Shown here: positions 1-6,746 of the stretch, piece after piece | Position numbering within the stretch: position 1 is the stretch's first letter | How the letters are laid out: each line of letters starts with the position of its first letter | NCBI GenBank assembly: GCA_021162125.1 | Contig: JAGGZG010000316.1 | Location: 1-15,756, forward strand | DNA from: Anaerolineae bacterium | Lineage (GTDB): Bacteria > Chloroflexota > Anaerolineae > JACIWR01 | DNA length: 15,756 bases | Direction of reading: 5' to 3' | Translations under genes and position numbers: made by a program | Notes under the pieces: generated by a model | What the model was told of the DNA's origin: nothing | Databases searched by the model: none | What the model saw: the letters and a program-made list of their open reading frames with translations, nothing else

Positions 1-54
1 GGCCAGGTGAACCAGGCTATCAAGACCCACAGACAGCCGCCCTTGCCCCGTGAC

Positions 55-85
55 GGTGCCCGGCACTTTTTAGGTGCCGGGCACC
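55..85 (-). repeat. strong hairpin just after pspA stop
   Basis: A perfect 12-bp inverted repeat (55-66 with 74-85) around a 7-nt loop starts 7 nt past the stop codon of the PspA-like gene. No U-run follows it on the minus strand, so it is not a textbook intrinsic terminator. It may still end or protect the pspA transcript, or it may be a dispersed palindromic element. The stem is seen directly; the role is inferred. Confidence 0.55.
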
Positions 86-92
86 TGATTCG

Positions 93-785
93 TTACTGCT
101 CGGAGTCCGAGGTCAGCCCCAGGCGCTTCTTGCGCTCTTCGAGCTGGAGCTTGAGCTGCTCGGTCTCCAGCACCTGGTCCATCTGCTCTTCCAGGCGAGA
201 GGCACGCATCTCCGCGCGGGCCGATGCCTTGTCCAGCCGGGCGCGGATGGACTCGGCCATGCGCGCCACGTCCGTGTCACCGGTACCCACCAGGTCGTCC
301 AGCGACTCTATGGTCTTGCCCGTGATCTCCTTGGCCTTGGCCAGATCCAGCAGGGCCTGTAACTCCTGGCGCTCCTGCTTGATGGTGGTCAGCTTGGCCT
401 CCAGCTTGAGCTTGGCGTCCAGCAGCTTCTGGTACTCGGTCTGCTGCCGCTCGAACTGCTCTCTGTACTGCTTAGCCAGGCGCTGGGTGGAGTTGAGCTT
501 GCTCTGCGCGGCGACGGCCAGGTCTTCTTTGCCCTGTTTCAGGAAGATGTCTATGTTGCGGTCGAGCTCGGCGGCTTTGGCCTCGAATTCCTCCATCTTG
601 CGCTTCAGGGTCTTCACCTGTCCGCCAACCGTGGCCGCCGCGTCCTCCAGATCCTCCAGGTTATCCTCTACCTGGCGGATGTACTCGTCAATCACGGCCA
701 GCGAGTTCGATTGTAGTGCCTTATCGAGTAAGGCGTGCAGGTTCGCCGAGATCAACGTGCCTACTTTTTCCAACAATGTTGCCAT
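93..785 (-). CDS. pspA: PspA/IM30 (Vipp1) family membrane-stress protein
   Basis: A 230-residue protein of the PspA/IM30 family, peripheral ESCRT-III-like proteins that assemble on the inner face of the cytoplasmic membrane and help keep it intact under stress. The length fits the family (about 220-270). Nearly the whole chain is heptad-patterned, charged coiled coil. The N-terminus (LLEKVGTLISANLHALLDKA) is the usual amphipathic membrane-binding segment, followed by an early family-like stretch (DEYIRQVEDNLEDL). The ATG start has an ideal AAGGAGG ribosome binding site 7 nt upstream. It lies 129 nt downstream of the ATPase/winged-helix gene on the same strand, which could be its regulator, although no promoter is obvious between them. 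No PspB, PspC or PspF partner is visible. Family assignment is firm; role and regulation are inferred. Confidence 0.9.
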   Translation of the reverse strand: MATLLEKVGTLISANLHALLDKALQSNSLAVIDEYIRQVEDNLEDLEDAAATVGGQVKTLKRKMEEFEAKAAELDRNIDIFLKQGKEDLAVAAQSKLNSTQRLAKQYREQFERQQTEYQKLLDAKLKLEAKLTTIKQERQELQALLDLAKAKEITGKTIESLDDLVGTGDTDVARMAESIRARLDKASARAEMRASRLEEQMDQVLETEQLKLQLEERKKRLGLTSDSEQ

Positions 786-914
786 TTTCTAGCCTCCTTC
801 AGTTTTTGGGCTGATAATGTGACCATCGGGCCAATCAATCGCTCCCATCTTACCATCAGCCGGCGCTGTTTTCATGACCGCCATCCGACGGGACGCTGAC
901 CGTTACGTTATGGA

Positions 915-2279
915 TCACCCGCTGATCAGCTTGTAGCCGCGGCCACGCACGGTAATTAGATAACGGGGCTCGCCGGGATTGGGCTCGATCTTCCGCCGCA
1001 GGCGGCTCACCAGCTTGTCAATGCGGGCGTCGTCCACCTCGTCAATGTACTCCTCGCCCCACACCGACTCGACGATTTGATACTTATCGCATAGCTTTCC
1101 CAGGCGACCGTACAACAGGAGCAACAGGCGGTACTCCAAATCGGTGAGCGTGGGGGTCAGCTTCCCATCCACCCACACGTCCCCGGCATCTACGTCCACC
1201 CACACTCCCGGTGGCCCCTTCTTCGCTTTTACCCGCTTTTGCCGGCGGGCAAACCCCTCAAACAGCGCACCTAAGACCCGCAGTTGGTCCTTCCTCCCCG
1301 CCACCAGGATGCCTTTTCGCCGTAATCCCTGCTCCACTTCCGGCGGCCAGGCCTCCAGGCCCGGCCGACCCCGATCCACGAAAGCGATCAGGGCATCCTG
1401 TTCCACAGGCGATAGGTCGTTCCACAGCTTGGCGCATTCCCCGCGCACGTTGTGGTCGCTATCCAGTCGCTTACGGACTAGCTTGTAGGTCGGAGGATCG
1501 CTTCCTGCTTGAGTCAGGACGTGGCATACCGCTCGCAGCAAACCTGGATGCCCTCCCGCCTGTGCTATGACGAAGTCCTCATCCTCCGCGCTGAATTCGA
1601 CTTCCTCCTCGCGGGCGAAGGCCCTGATGACCCGCCGGGCATCGGTGTCATTCAAAGGGCCCAGGAATAGAGTGCGGTGGGCGAACAACTCACAGAATTC
1701 GGCAATCTCCGGTTCGCGGCGGCTTTCCTCTAGCTGCTGTTCAGAGAAGACCACGTAGATCAACCGCTCTGCGAAACGGTCTCTCAGCGCCCGCAGATTC
1801 AGGAACACGCGGGCGTCAATCTCCTTAAACGCCTCATCAAATTCGTCGCACAGGAGGACGATCCGTTGTCCCAATCCCTCGCCCAGGGCGATCACGCACT
1901 CGTTGAAGCTGAGGGGCACCAGGAATGGAGTGCTGGGATTAACTACCTGATGATAGAAGACATCGGCCTGTTCCAGGAGGGCCGGTGGTACCTGCAACCT
2001 CTTCAGTTCCTCCAACGTATTGCGCAGGATCAACTCGTAGAAACCCTGCTCGGTGAGCGCGACCATGAGATTAAAGTCAATATGGATGAACACGTACTGC
2101 TCTGTATCCGGCAGGAACCGTTTTCTGGCCTCAGCCGAGTACACAGTACGCAGCAGGTCGGACTTACCCATGTTGCTCACACCAACGATGGAACAGCACG
2201 CCCCGTCGGTGATGCAATCCATCACGTAGGCTACTTCCTCAGCGCGGGTCAAGTCGCCAGTCTCCCCCGCGTGTGTCAT
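915..2279 (-). CDS. P-loop ATPase with C-terminal OmpR/PhoB-type winged helix
   Basis: A 454-residue predicted signalling ATPase and transcription factor. The N-terminal half has a Walker A loop (GVSNMGKS, residues 33-40) and a Walker B strand ending in acidic residues (IVLLCDEFDEAF, from residue 140), as in STAND/AAA-type ATPases. Residues about 358-454 form a winged helix-turn-helix of the OmpR/PhoB trans_reg_C type, recognisable from ALTDLEYRLL-like spacing (LTDLEYRLLLLLY) and the wing (YLITVRGRGYKL). There is no receiver domain, so input is probably through the ATPase region. Having the winged helix at the C-terminus is the reverse of the N-terminal DNA-binding arrangement of SARP/AfsR regulators. 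The ATG start is preceded by GAGGG six bases upstream. Paired dyad boxes just upstream (2303-2317, 2396-2410) are candidate operators. The target could be itself or the downstream pspA gene; both are inference. Confidence 0.85.
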   Translation of the reverse strand: MTHAGETGDLTRAEEVAYVMDCITDGACCSIVGVSNMGKSDLLRTVYSAEARKRFLPDTEQYVFIHIDFNLMVALTEQGFYELILRNTLEELKRLQVPPALLEQADVFYHQVVNPSTPFLVPLSFNECVIALGEGLGQRIVLLCDEFDEAFKEIDARVFLNLRALRDRFAERLIYVVFSEQQLEESRREPEIAEFCELFAHRTLFLGPLNDTDARRVIRAFAREEEVEFSAEDEDFVIAQAGGHPGLLRAVCHVLTQAGSDPPTYKLVRKRLDSDHNVRGECAKLWNDLSPVEQDALIAFVDRGRPGLEAWPPEVEQGLRRKGILVAGRKDQLRVLGALFEGFARRQKRVKAKKGPPGVWVDVDAGDVWVDGKLTPTLTDLEYRLLLLLYGRLGKLCDKYQIVESVWGEEYIDEVDDARIDKLVSRLRRKIEPNPGEPRYLITVRGRGYKLISG

Positions 2280-2302
2280 AGTTATCCCTCGTTCTATCTA
2301 CG

Positions 2303-2410
2303 AGACCTCCGAGGTTTTCCAATTAGACGGTGACAGCGCGATTTGGCGTGCACCGGCTCGTGTTAATGGTTAAATATCTTGTCTAAAGAGGGGGTAAACC
2401 TCGGAGGTCT
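2303..2410. promoter_or_regulatory. paired inverted dyad boxes upstream of the ATPase regulator
   Basis: The 15-nt sequence at 2303-2317 (AGACCTCCGAGGTTT) recurs as an exact reverse complement at 2396-2410. Each arm is itself close to a palindrome centred on CTCCGAG. The boxes lie 24 and 117 nt upstream of the ATPase/winged-helix start. They fit a pair of operator sites that could loop, but they also look like the ends of a short repeat element of the REP/MITE kind. No confident -35/-10 pair is visible between them. Confidence 0.5.
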
Positions 2411-2420
2411 GGTGAACTCA

Positions 2421-2456
2421 CAATGCCAACAGCGCATGGTACCGCCGTTGGCATTG
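2421..2456. repeat. 10-bp-stem inverted repeat
   Basis: CAATGCCAAC at 2421-2430 pairs exactly with GTTGGCATTG at 2447-2456 around a 16-nt loop. Neither strand has a U-run after the stem, so a rho-independent terminator is not supported. It lies 107 nt beyond the stop of the last gene of the large operon and upstream of the next gene, where a transcript boundary or an operator would be expected. Confidence 0.5.
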
Positions 2457-2562
2457 TATCATACACATGCACATGCCATTAACCATCCCCTCGCAAGATC
2501 GGGGACAGCTCACGACGCACTTTTCGTCCGGCGTGACGCGACAATCCGGGCGGTGGGTTTAT

Positions 2563-3090
2563 TCAGTGGGCCAGCCGTACCCTGCGTACGACGAATGCCA
2601 GGACCATCAGACCAGCCGCCAGTAAAACCGCACCCAGTCCGCCGATGCCTGTATCTGGTGTGCCCCCGCCCCACGTTGGCGTGGGTGTGGCCGCTCCGGG
2701 CACTGGCGTGTTGGTGGGAGGTACTACCGGGGTGTTAGTCGCGACCTGGGTGGGTGTGGAGGTCGGTGTAGGTGATGGCGGGGCGGTGGGCAATGCCGGT
2801 GAAGTGGCTGTCGCCGTCGGAGTGGACGTCGCCTGCTGAGCGATGAGCGTCGCTCGTTGGGCCACGGCTTGCCTGGTGGCCACAGCACTCTGATCTCCCC
2901 TTGGCTTGATGAACAACATGTACCCACCAATGCCCAGGAGACCGCACACCAGCATCCCGGCCAGGCCGATGGCGATGATGATGAAAAGCCGATTTCGACC
3001 CTCTTCACCCTCTATTTCAGGCTCACCGCCCAACGGCGGGCCAGCCGATGGTTCCTCTGCGCCAAAGGATAATCTGTCTCTGATGCTCAT
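2563..3090 (-). CDS. bitopic membrane protein with Thr/Pro stalk and TPDTG sorting-like tail
   Basis: A 175-residue protein of unknown function. Layout: acidic cytoplasmic N-terminus (1-33), transmembrane helix (about 35-62), a region rich in Thr, Pro and Ala (about 85-140) resembling an exposed stalk, then TPDTG (144-148), a second hydrophobic helix (about 150-167) and a basic tail containing RR. The last three parts mimic an LPxTG-type cell-wall sorting signal with Thr instead of Leu. I chose ATG at 3090 rather than GTG at 3108, because the GTG lies inside the purine-rich ribosome binding site (GGAGAGGAG) of the ATG. It is the last gene of the apparent operon, 65 nt after the KOW-like gene. 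Surface display is inferred; whether it is sortase-processed or simply spans the membrane twice cannot be decided here. Confidence 0.75.
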   Translation of the reverse strand: MSIRDRLSFGAEEPSAGPPLGGEPEIEGEEGRNRLFIIIAIGLAGMLVCGLLGIGGYMLFIKPRGDQSAVATRQAVAQRATLIAQQATSTPTATATSPALPTAPPSPTPTSTPTQVATNTPVVPPTNTPVPGAATPTPTWGGGTPDTGIGGLGAVLLAAGLMVLAFVVRRVRLAH

Positions 3091-3155
3091 TTTGTCTCTC
3101 CTCTCCACTTGTGGAGTTTACGTTGTCCACACGTGCAAATTATGGTGTGTCCGCT

Positions 3156-4223
3156 CTACATTCTGAGCAGTTCGAGATTTGCCAGTGGCACGGATACTAC
3201 CCCTTCGTCCCCCAGGTCCACCCTGGCGACCTTGAGCCGTGCGCCGGAGTCCACCTCCTGGGGCCAGTAGGGGAGATCGGTGATGACACCAACTGCTCCC
3301 TGATATGGCTGGCTGATGATCCGCACTGTCAGCCCTATGTCCGGAGGTAATAAACGCGGCTCCTGGCTGGGAGGCGCTGATTTGCCCACCTGCGGAATGA
3401 TGATCTCCGGGCGTACTACCCCCCAGCGGGTAGAGGTCTTGCCGCTCAGGGACGCCTCGCTCCCATCGTATTCTTTCAACAGGTCGAAGATAGGCCCGGC
3501 CATGGGAATACGGCCCATGCCCTCGGTGACGATGAGCGGGAAGGGCAAGTCGGCGGCCATCGCTCGCAGGCTGGCATCGAGGCTGCCCAGCACCATCCCT
3601 CGGGCCTCGATGTGTACTGCCTGTTTGAGGGCGGCTTTATCGGCTGTCAGCCCGCCGACGATCACCGCACCGCCGAATTCCGTGGTCAGCTTTTCAGCGT
3701 CGAGGGGTTCGTCCGCACTCTCCGTCAATACTTTGATGACGCCGAGGCTCTCACCACCGGTGCCCCACAGCCCCTCGACCAGAGCCCCCACCGTCTCAAT
3801 CACCACACCGTAATTCGGGCGCAGACTGACCACTCTGCCCTTAAGGTGTGCCAGGACTTCGTACAAGGGCGAGAGCGTCTCCAGAAGTACCCGCCCGCCG
3901 CCGCTGGCGGCGATGAACCCGTCAGCCGGTGCGCGACAGACCCGTGGGAAGAACAATCCCCGCCGAACGGCGATGCGTTCGCCTTTCTTCACCTGCTGCC
4001 CGACCTTTTTGACCAGATATTTATCTGCGTCGCTCTCGCGGACGCCCAGGGCACTGGCCACGTTTAGGATGCGGTATTCGCCTGGCAGGATGGCTCGCGC
4101 CACGGGTGTCGTGGGTTCCACCCGGTCACCGACATTTACCAATACCTGACCAGGTACCGGTAGATAACGCTGACGGGTGATAGTCGTCAATGAGATCACC
4201 TGGGTTTGTGGGAGATAGTACAT
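3156..4223 (-). CDS. barrel-sandwich (lipoyl-like) plus KOW/SH3-like protein next to MutL homologue
   Basis: A 355-residue soluble protein that I cannot assign to a named function. The N-terminal third has two beta-rich stretches typical of barrel-sandwich hybrid domains: LPVPGQVLVNVGDRVEPTTP, then KKGERIAVRRG and RAPADGFIAASGGGRVL. No biotinylation or lipoylation lysine motif is evident. A central alpha/beta part contains GGAVIVGGLTADKAAL and LIVTEGMGRIPM. The last 60 residues (GLTVRIISQPYQGAVGVITD onward) resemble a KOW/SH3-like barrel that could bind nucleic acid or protein. The ATG at 4223 has AAAGGTG nine bases upstream; an in-frame GTG at 4235, four codons earlier, is an alternative. 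It follows the MutL homologue after 45 nt, suggesting that the two products work together. The domain calls are by eye. Confidence 0.75.
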   Translation of the reverse strand: MYYLPQTQVISLTTITRQRYLPVPGQVLVNVGDRVEPTTPVARAILPGEYRILNVASALGVRESDADKYLVKKVGQQVKKGERIAVRRGLFFPRVCRAPADGFIAASGGGRVLLETLSPLYEVLAHLKGRVVSLRPNYGVVIETVGALVEGLWGTGGESLGVIKVLTESADEPLDAEKLTTEFGGAVIVGGLTADKAALKQAVHIEARGMVLGSLDASLRAMAADLPFPLIVTEGMGRIPMAGPIFDLLKEYDGSEASLSGKTSTRWGVVRPEIIIPQVGKSAPPSQEPRLLPPDIGLTVRIISQPYQGAVGVITDLPYWPQEVDSGARLKVARVDLGDEGVVSVPLANLELLRM

Positions 4224-4268
4224 GGCGATCTTCACCTTTTTTCTGCGAGGCTGTCCGCTCTCAGCGGA

Positions 4269-6017
4269 TTACGCACCCATGCCCCACAACCACTCCTGTA
4301 CTTTGGCCTGCCGCCGGTCTCGATCCGGGGGCAGCGTCAGAGGCCGACCACGGGCATCAATAATCAGTCCTACGCTCCCGCCACTGAACTGTATCTTCCG
4401 TCCCCGTCCCGGCCCCCAGCCGACATCGAAATGGCGCTGGGGTCTCACCTGCAGGGTGAGCGGTTCAGAGGCCGGCAGCCGGTACACCTCCAGCGAGCCG
4501 TAGGGCACGTCCATCTCCAAATGCAATTCCTCGACCTTCAGGCGCAGGGCGATCTCCCCCTCTCGCCCCTGACCAACGGGCGCGATCACCGTCCCCAGAT
4601 TCACCAGCCCACCCAGACTGGCGGCCTGTACCGCGGCCAGTGGATTGACGCTGGCCATGGCCCCCATCGCCGCTACGAAGCCCCGCCTATCCAGTACCAG
4701 AGTGCTCACCCCGATGGGCTGAATCGCGTCCAGCAGGATCAGCGCTGCCTGGCCAGGTCGGGGGGCGCAGCTCAGCACCCCACCGCTGCCCACGATGGGC
4801 TCGAACATGGGAGATAGGTGAGGATAGGGCGATGCCTGGCCTACAGGCCAGGTCTCCCGTGCTTCGGTCAGCGCCAGGCGCAGGGCCTCGCGGGCCAGAG
4901 CCTGCTCCAGAAGCAGGGTTTCGTGGGTAGCGGGCAGAGTCGTCGGGCGCAGGGATTTGTTCAGGAGCAAGTTGCGGGCCTCGCCCTCCTCAATGGAAAA
5001 CGGCACCCAGCGTAGGATGTCGTCCATCTCCACCTGATCCAGGACTCGTTCCACGCTGTAACTCGTCCCCAGGTCGGTACGGATGATCTGCTGGGTCAGT
5101 CCGTCCAGTTGGACGGTCACCACGGTCGTCGCCCCGCCAATGTCTACCCCCAGCACCCCTTTTTGCGGGCCATATTTGCGGGCCAGGTACTCGATTACGC
5201 GGGACTGTGCCTGGGCGGTGGTCATAATTGCCTGCGGATTCCAGGCATTGAGCACGGCCAAGCCGGGCAGCCCGGCCATCTTTCTCTCACGATGGATGGT
5301 CTCGATTTCCTCACGCAGGGGCGACAGGTTCTCGACGTCCAGCGTGGGACGCACGTTGTCCACCACCTTCAGGTGTGCTTCCTCGCCGATGATCTGGGCC
5401 ACCTCCAACCGCATGTCGGCATTACCAGCGAAAATGACCACTGGTCGCTTCTCTTCTTCCAAGAGGGAGCAGGCCAAGGTCACCACTCGCGCCAGGTCAG
5501 CTAGGGCGGTCGTGGCCCCGCCGTCCGTGCCGCCCACGATGCAAATCACGTCTGGCCGTGCCTGTTGGATGAGGCGAACTCTCTCTTCCTCGCTGCGGCG
5601 CTCTGTTACATCGTCGAGGGCAATCACCTCGACCACGTCGGCGTAAATGGAGCGCGCAGCCCGCCGGGCGCTGGCCAGGCTTAGCCCCTGTACCAGGCCA
5701 GCCAGGACGATGCGTAGAGGGGGGACTGCACTGGTGGTGATCACGAAAGCGTCCACCCCTTGCCCCCCTGCCCGTTCCGGGGTGATGAGTAAGCCTTGTT
5801 CGTCGAAGAGGATGCGCCCCGACGCGCGTTCAATCTGCGCCACAGCGTGCTCGACTCCCTGGGAGACGTCCTCCCACGGAGCTTCCACCGTGCTGGGTAC
5901 TTCTACCTGAGTCACCAGGCGGTACTGACCTTCGACCAGGTCAACCACTGCTGACTTGGTCATGGTACTGCCGCAATCGGCGACCAGGATGGACTCAACG
6001 CGGTAATCTGCAGGCAT
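4269..6017 (-). CDS. MutL/GlmL-family ASKHA ATPase-like protein
   Basis: A 582-residue member of the glutamate mutase L (MutL/GlmL) family, which has the actin/Hsp70-type ASKHA fold. Visible signatures are the phosphate-1 loop LVADCGSTMTKSAVVDL (11-27), VGGTDGGATT (161-170), the phosphate-2 loop GVLGVDIGGATTVV (287-300) and a late glycine motif GSGGVL (410-415). Classical MutL is encoded between the two glutamate mutase subunit genes and is thought to assist that enzyme. Here no GlmE or GlmS appears; the neighbours are membrane proteins. The protein is longer than the roughly 460 residues of classical MutL, with an added beta-rich C-terminal part (about 480-582). The ATG start has GGAG ten bases upstream. 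Family membership is firm. The physiological role is unknown, so I give no gene symbol. Confidence 0.88.
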   Translation of the reverse strand: MPADYRVESILVADCGSTMTKSAVVDLVEGQYRLVTQVEVPSTVEAPWEDVSQGVEHAVAQIERASGRILFDEQGLLITPERAGGQGVDAFVITTSAVPPLRIVLAGLVQGLSLASARRAARSIYADVVEVIALDDVTERRSEEERVRLIQQARPDVICIVGGTDGGATTALADLARVVTLACSLLEEEKRPVVIFAGNADMRLEVAQIIGEEAHLKVVDNVRPTLDVENLSPLREEIETIHRERKMAGLPGLAVLNAWNPQAIMTTAQAQSRVIEYLARKYGPQKGVLGVDIGGATTVVTVQLDGLTQQIIRTDLGTSYSVERVLDQVEMDDILRWVPFSIEEGEARNLLLNKSLRPTTLPATHETLLLEQALAREALRLALTEARETWPVGQASPYPHLSPMFEPIVGSGGVLSCAPRPGQAALILLDAIQPIGVSTLVLDRRGFVAAMGAMASVNPLAAVQAASLGGLVNLGTVIAPVGQGREGEIALRLKVEELHLEMDVPYGSLEVYRLPASEPLTLQVRPQRHFDVGWGPGRGRKIQFSGGSVGLIIDARGRPLTLPPDRDRRQAKVQEWLWGMGA

Positions 6018-6050
6018 GTTCAGGATGCTCCATCTGCGACGCAGTATAAG

Positions 6051-6746
6051 CTAGCCGAGACCCAGCCACTTCAACAGCACGTTCGCCGTGTCCATCAGGA
6101 ACTCGATTCGCCCTAGCAAAAGTGAAATCCGCGACATCACTACGTTGGCAAAGAGTGCGCCAAAGGTGACCATTATAAAATAGCGGCCCAGGCGACCGGC
6201 AAAACGCAGCAGACCAGCTCCCAGGCTGACCCGCCGGCCAGGGGCCGGGGTGCGGAAGTAGAAGCTTAAGAGAGCGCAGACCGTGCCCAGGATGATAATC
6301 CCTGCGTCCACTGCCATATTCGAGCCCGTAACGTGTGGGTAGTCAGCCGGGTCGAGGGAGAGCAGGGTGGCCCGCACCTGTGGCACTAACGTGCCAAATA
6401 ACGCGCCGCCGATAGCCAGCGCAGCGCCCGTCCCCAAAATAAAGGCCACCGACACGTTGCCCACCCGCGACCACGAAGGTCGCAGCTTGAACCACAGCAA
6501 TATGCCGAGCAGCAACGGTGGCCCTACCAGCAGCCAGGGCGTTGTCAGGGGTGAGAGGCGAGGGATAAGCACGTAGTGGAAGACGATGACAATGCCGTAA
6601 CCCAACCCCACGCCGATGAAAAGCGCCTGGGCCAGTCGGAAGAGGGGGTTATCGCCTAACAGGTAACTAAACACCATCAGGGTGAGCACGAAAGCCACCA
6701 CCATGCCCACCGGCTCAGTCAGAAACGGCGCTAGTAGAGCCTCCAT
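6051..6746 (-). CDS. six-helix integral membrane protein, unknown function
   Basis: A 231-residue very hydrophobic protein with about six predicted transmembrane helices (near 12-30, 35-60, 70-87, 94-119, 144-164 and 184-205) and an amphipathic C-terminal tail. I recognise no family signature. The frame stays open upstream to 7037, but that extension reads basic, low-complexity sequence inside the preceding gene and is rejected. The true start is ATG at 6746, which shares one base with the stop codon of the zinc-ribbon gene (TGATG), a classic translational coupling junction with AAGGGA just upstream. The MutL homologue follows after 33 nt. Coupling to the zinc-ribbon protein suggests similar amounts and perhaps a complex in the cytoplasmic membrane. 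Confidence 0.82.
   Translation of the reverse strand: MEALLAPFLTEPVGMVVAFVLTLMVFSYLLGDNPLFRLAQALFIGVGLGYGIVIVFHYVLIPRLSPLTTPWLLVGPPLLLGILLWFKLRPSWSRVGNVSVAFILGTGAALAIGGALFGTLVPQVRATLLSLDPADYPHVTGSNMAVDAGIIILGTVCALLSFYFRTPAPGRRVSLGAGLLRFAGRLGRYFIMVTFGALFANVVMSRISLLLGRIEFLMDTANVLLKWLGLG

Larger units (their letters stand above)
2280..2562. other. 283-nt intergenic region between the TPDTG protein and the ATPase regulator
   Basis: No coding potential that I believe. It holds the paired dyad boxes (2303-2317, 2396-2410) and a hairpin with a 10-bp stem (2421-2430 with 2447-2456, loop of 16). The stretch around 2366-2385 is locally AT-rich, as expected near a promoter, but I cannot place a convincing promoter. 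The rest shows nothing recognisable. Confidence 0.6.

Noticed and set aside
55..85. Rho-independent terminator for pspA
   Set aside because: The stem is strong but no U-run follows on the minus strand, so it is reported only as a hairpin.
7..792. Plus-strand 261-codon frame antisense to pspA
   Set aside because: Ser-rich low-complexity translation opposite a confidently identified coiled-coil gene.
800..880. Promoter for pspA, including a sigma54-type site
   Set aside because: Some TTGATT/TTATCA-like pieces exist but spacing is poor, and no GG-N10-GC pattern is convincing.
3092..3112. Small dyad CTCCAC/GTGGAG overlapping the ribosome binding site of the TPDTG gene
   Set aside because: Only a five-pair stem with a minimal loop is possible; too weak to call a regulatory switch.
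4206..5646. Several plus-strand frames (for example 4206-4817 and 5083-5646)
   Set aside because: They are antisense to the KOW-like and MutL-like genes, without ribosome binding sites or recognisable folds.
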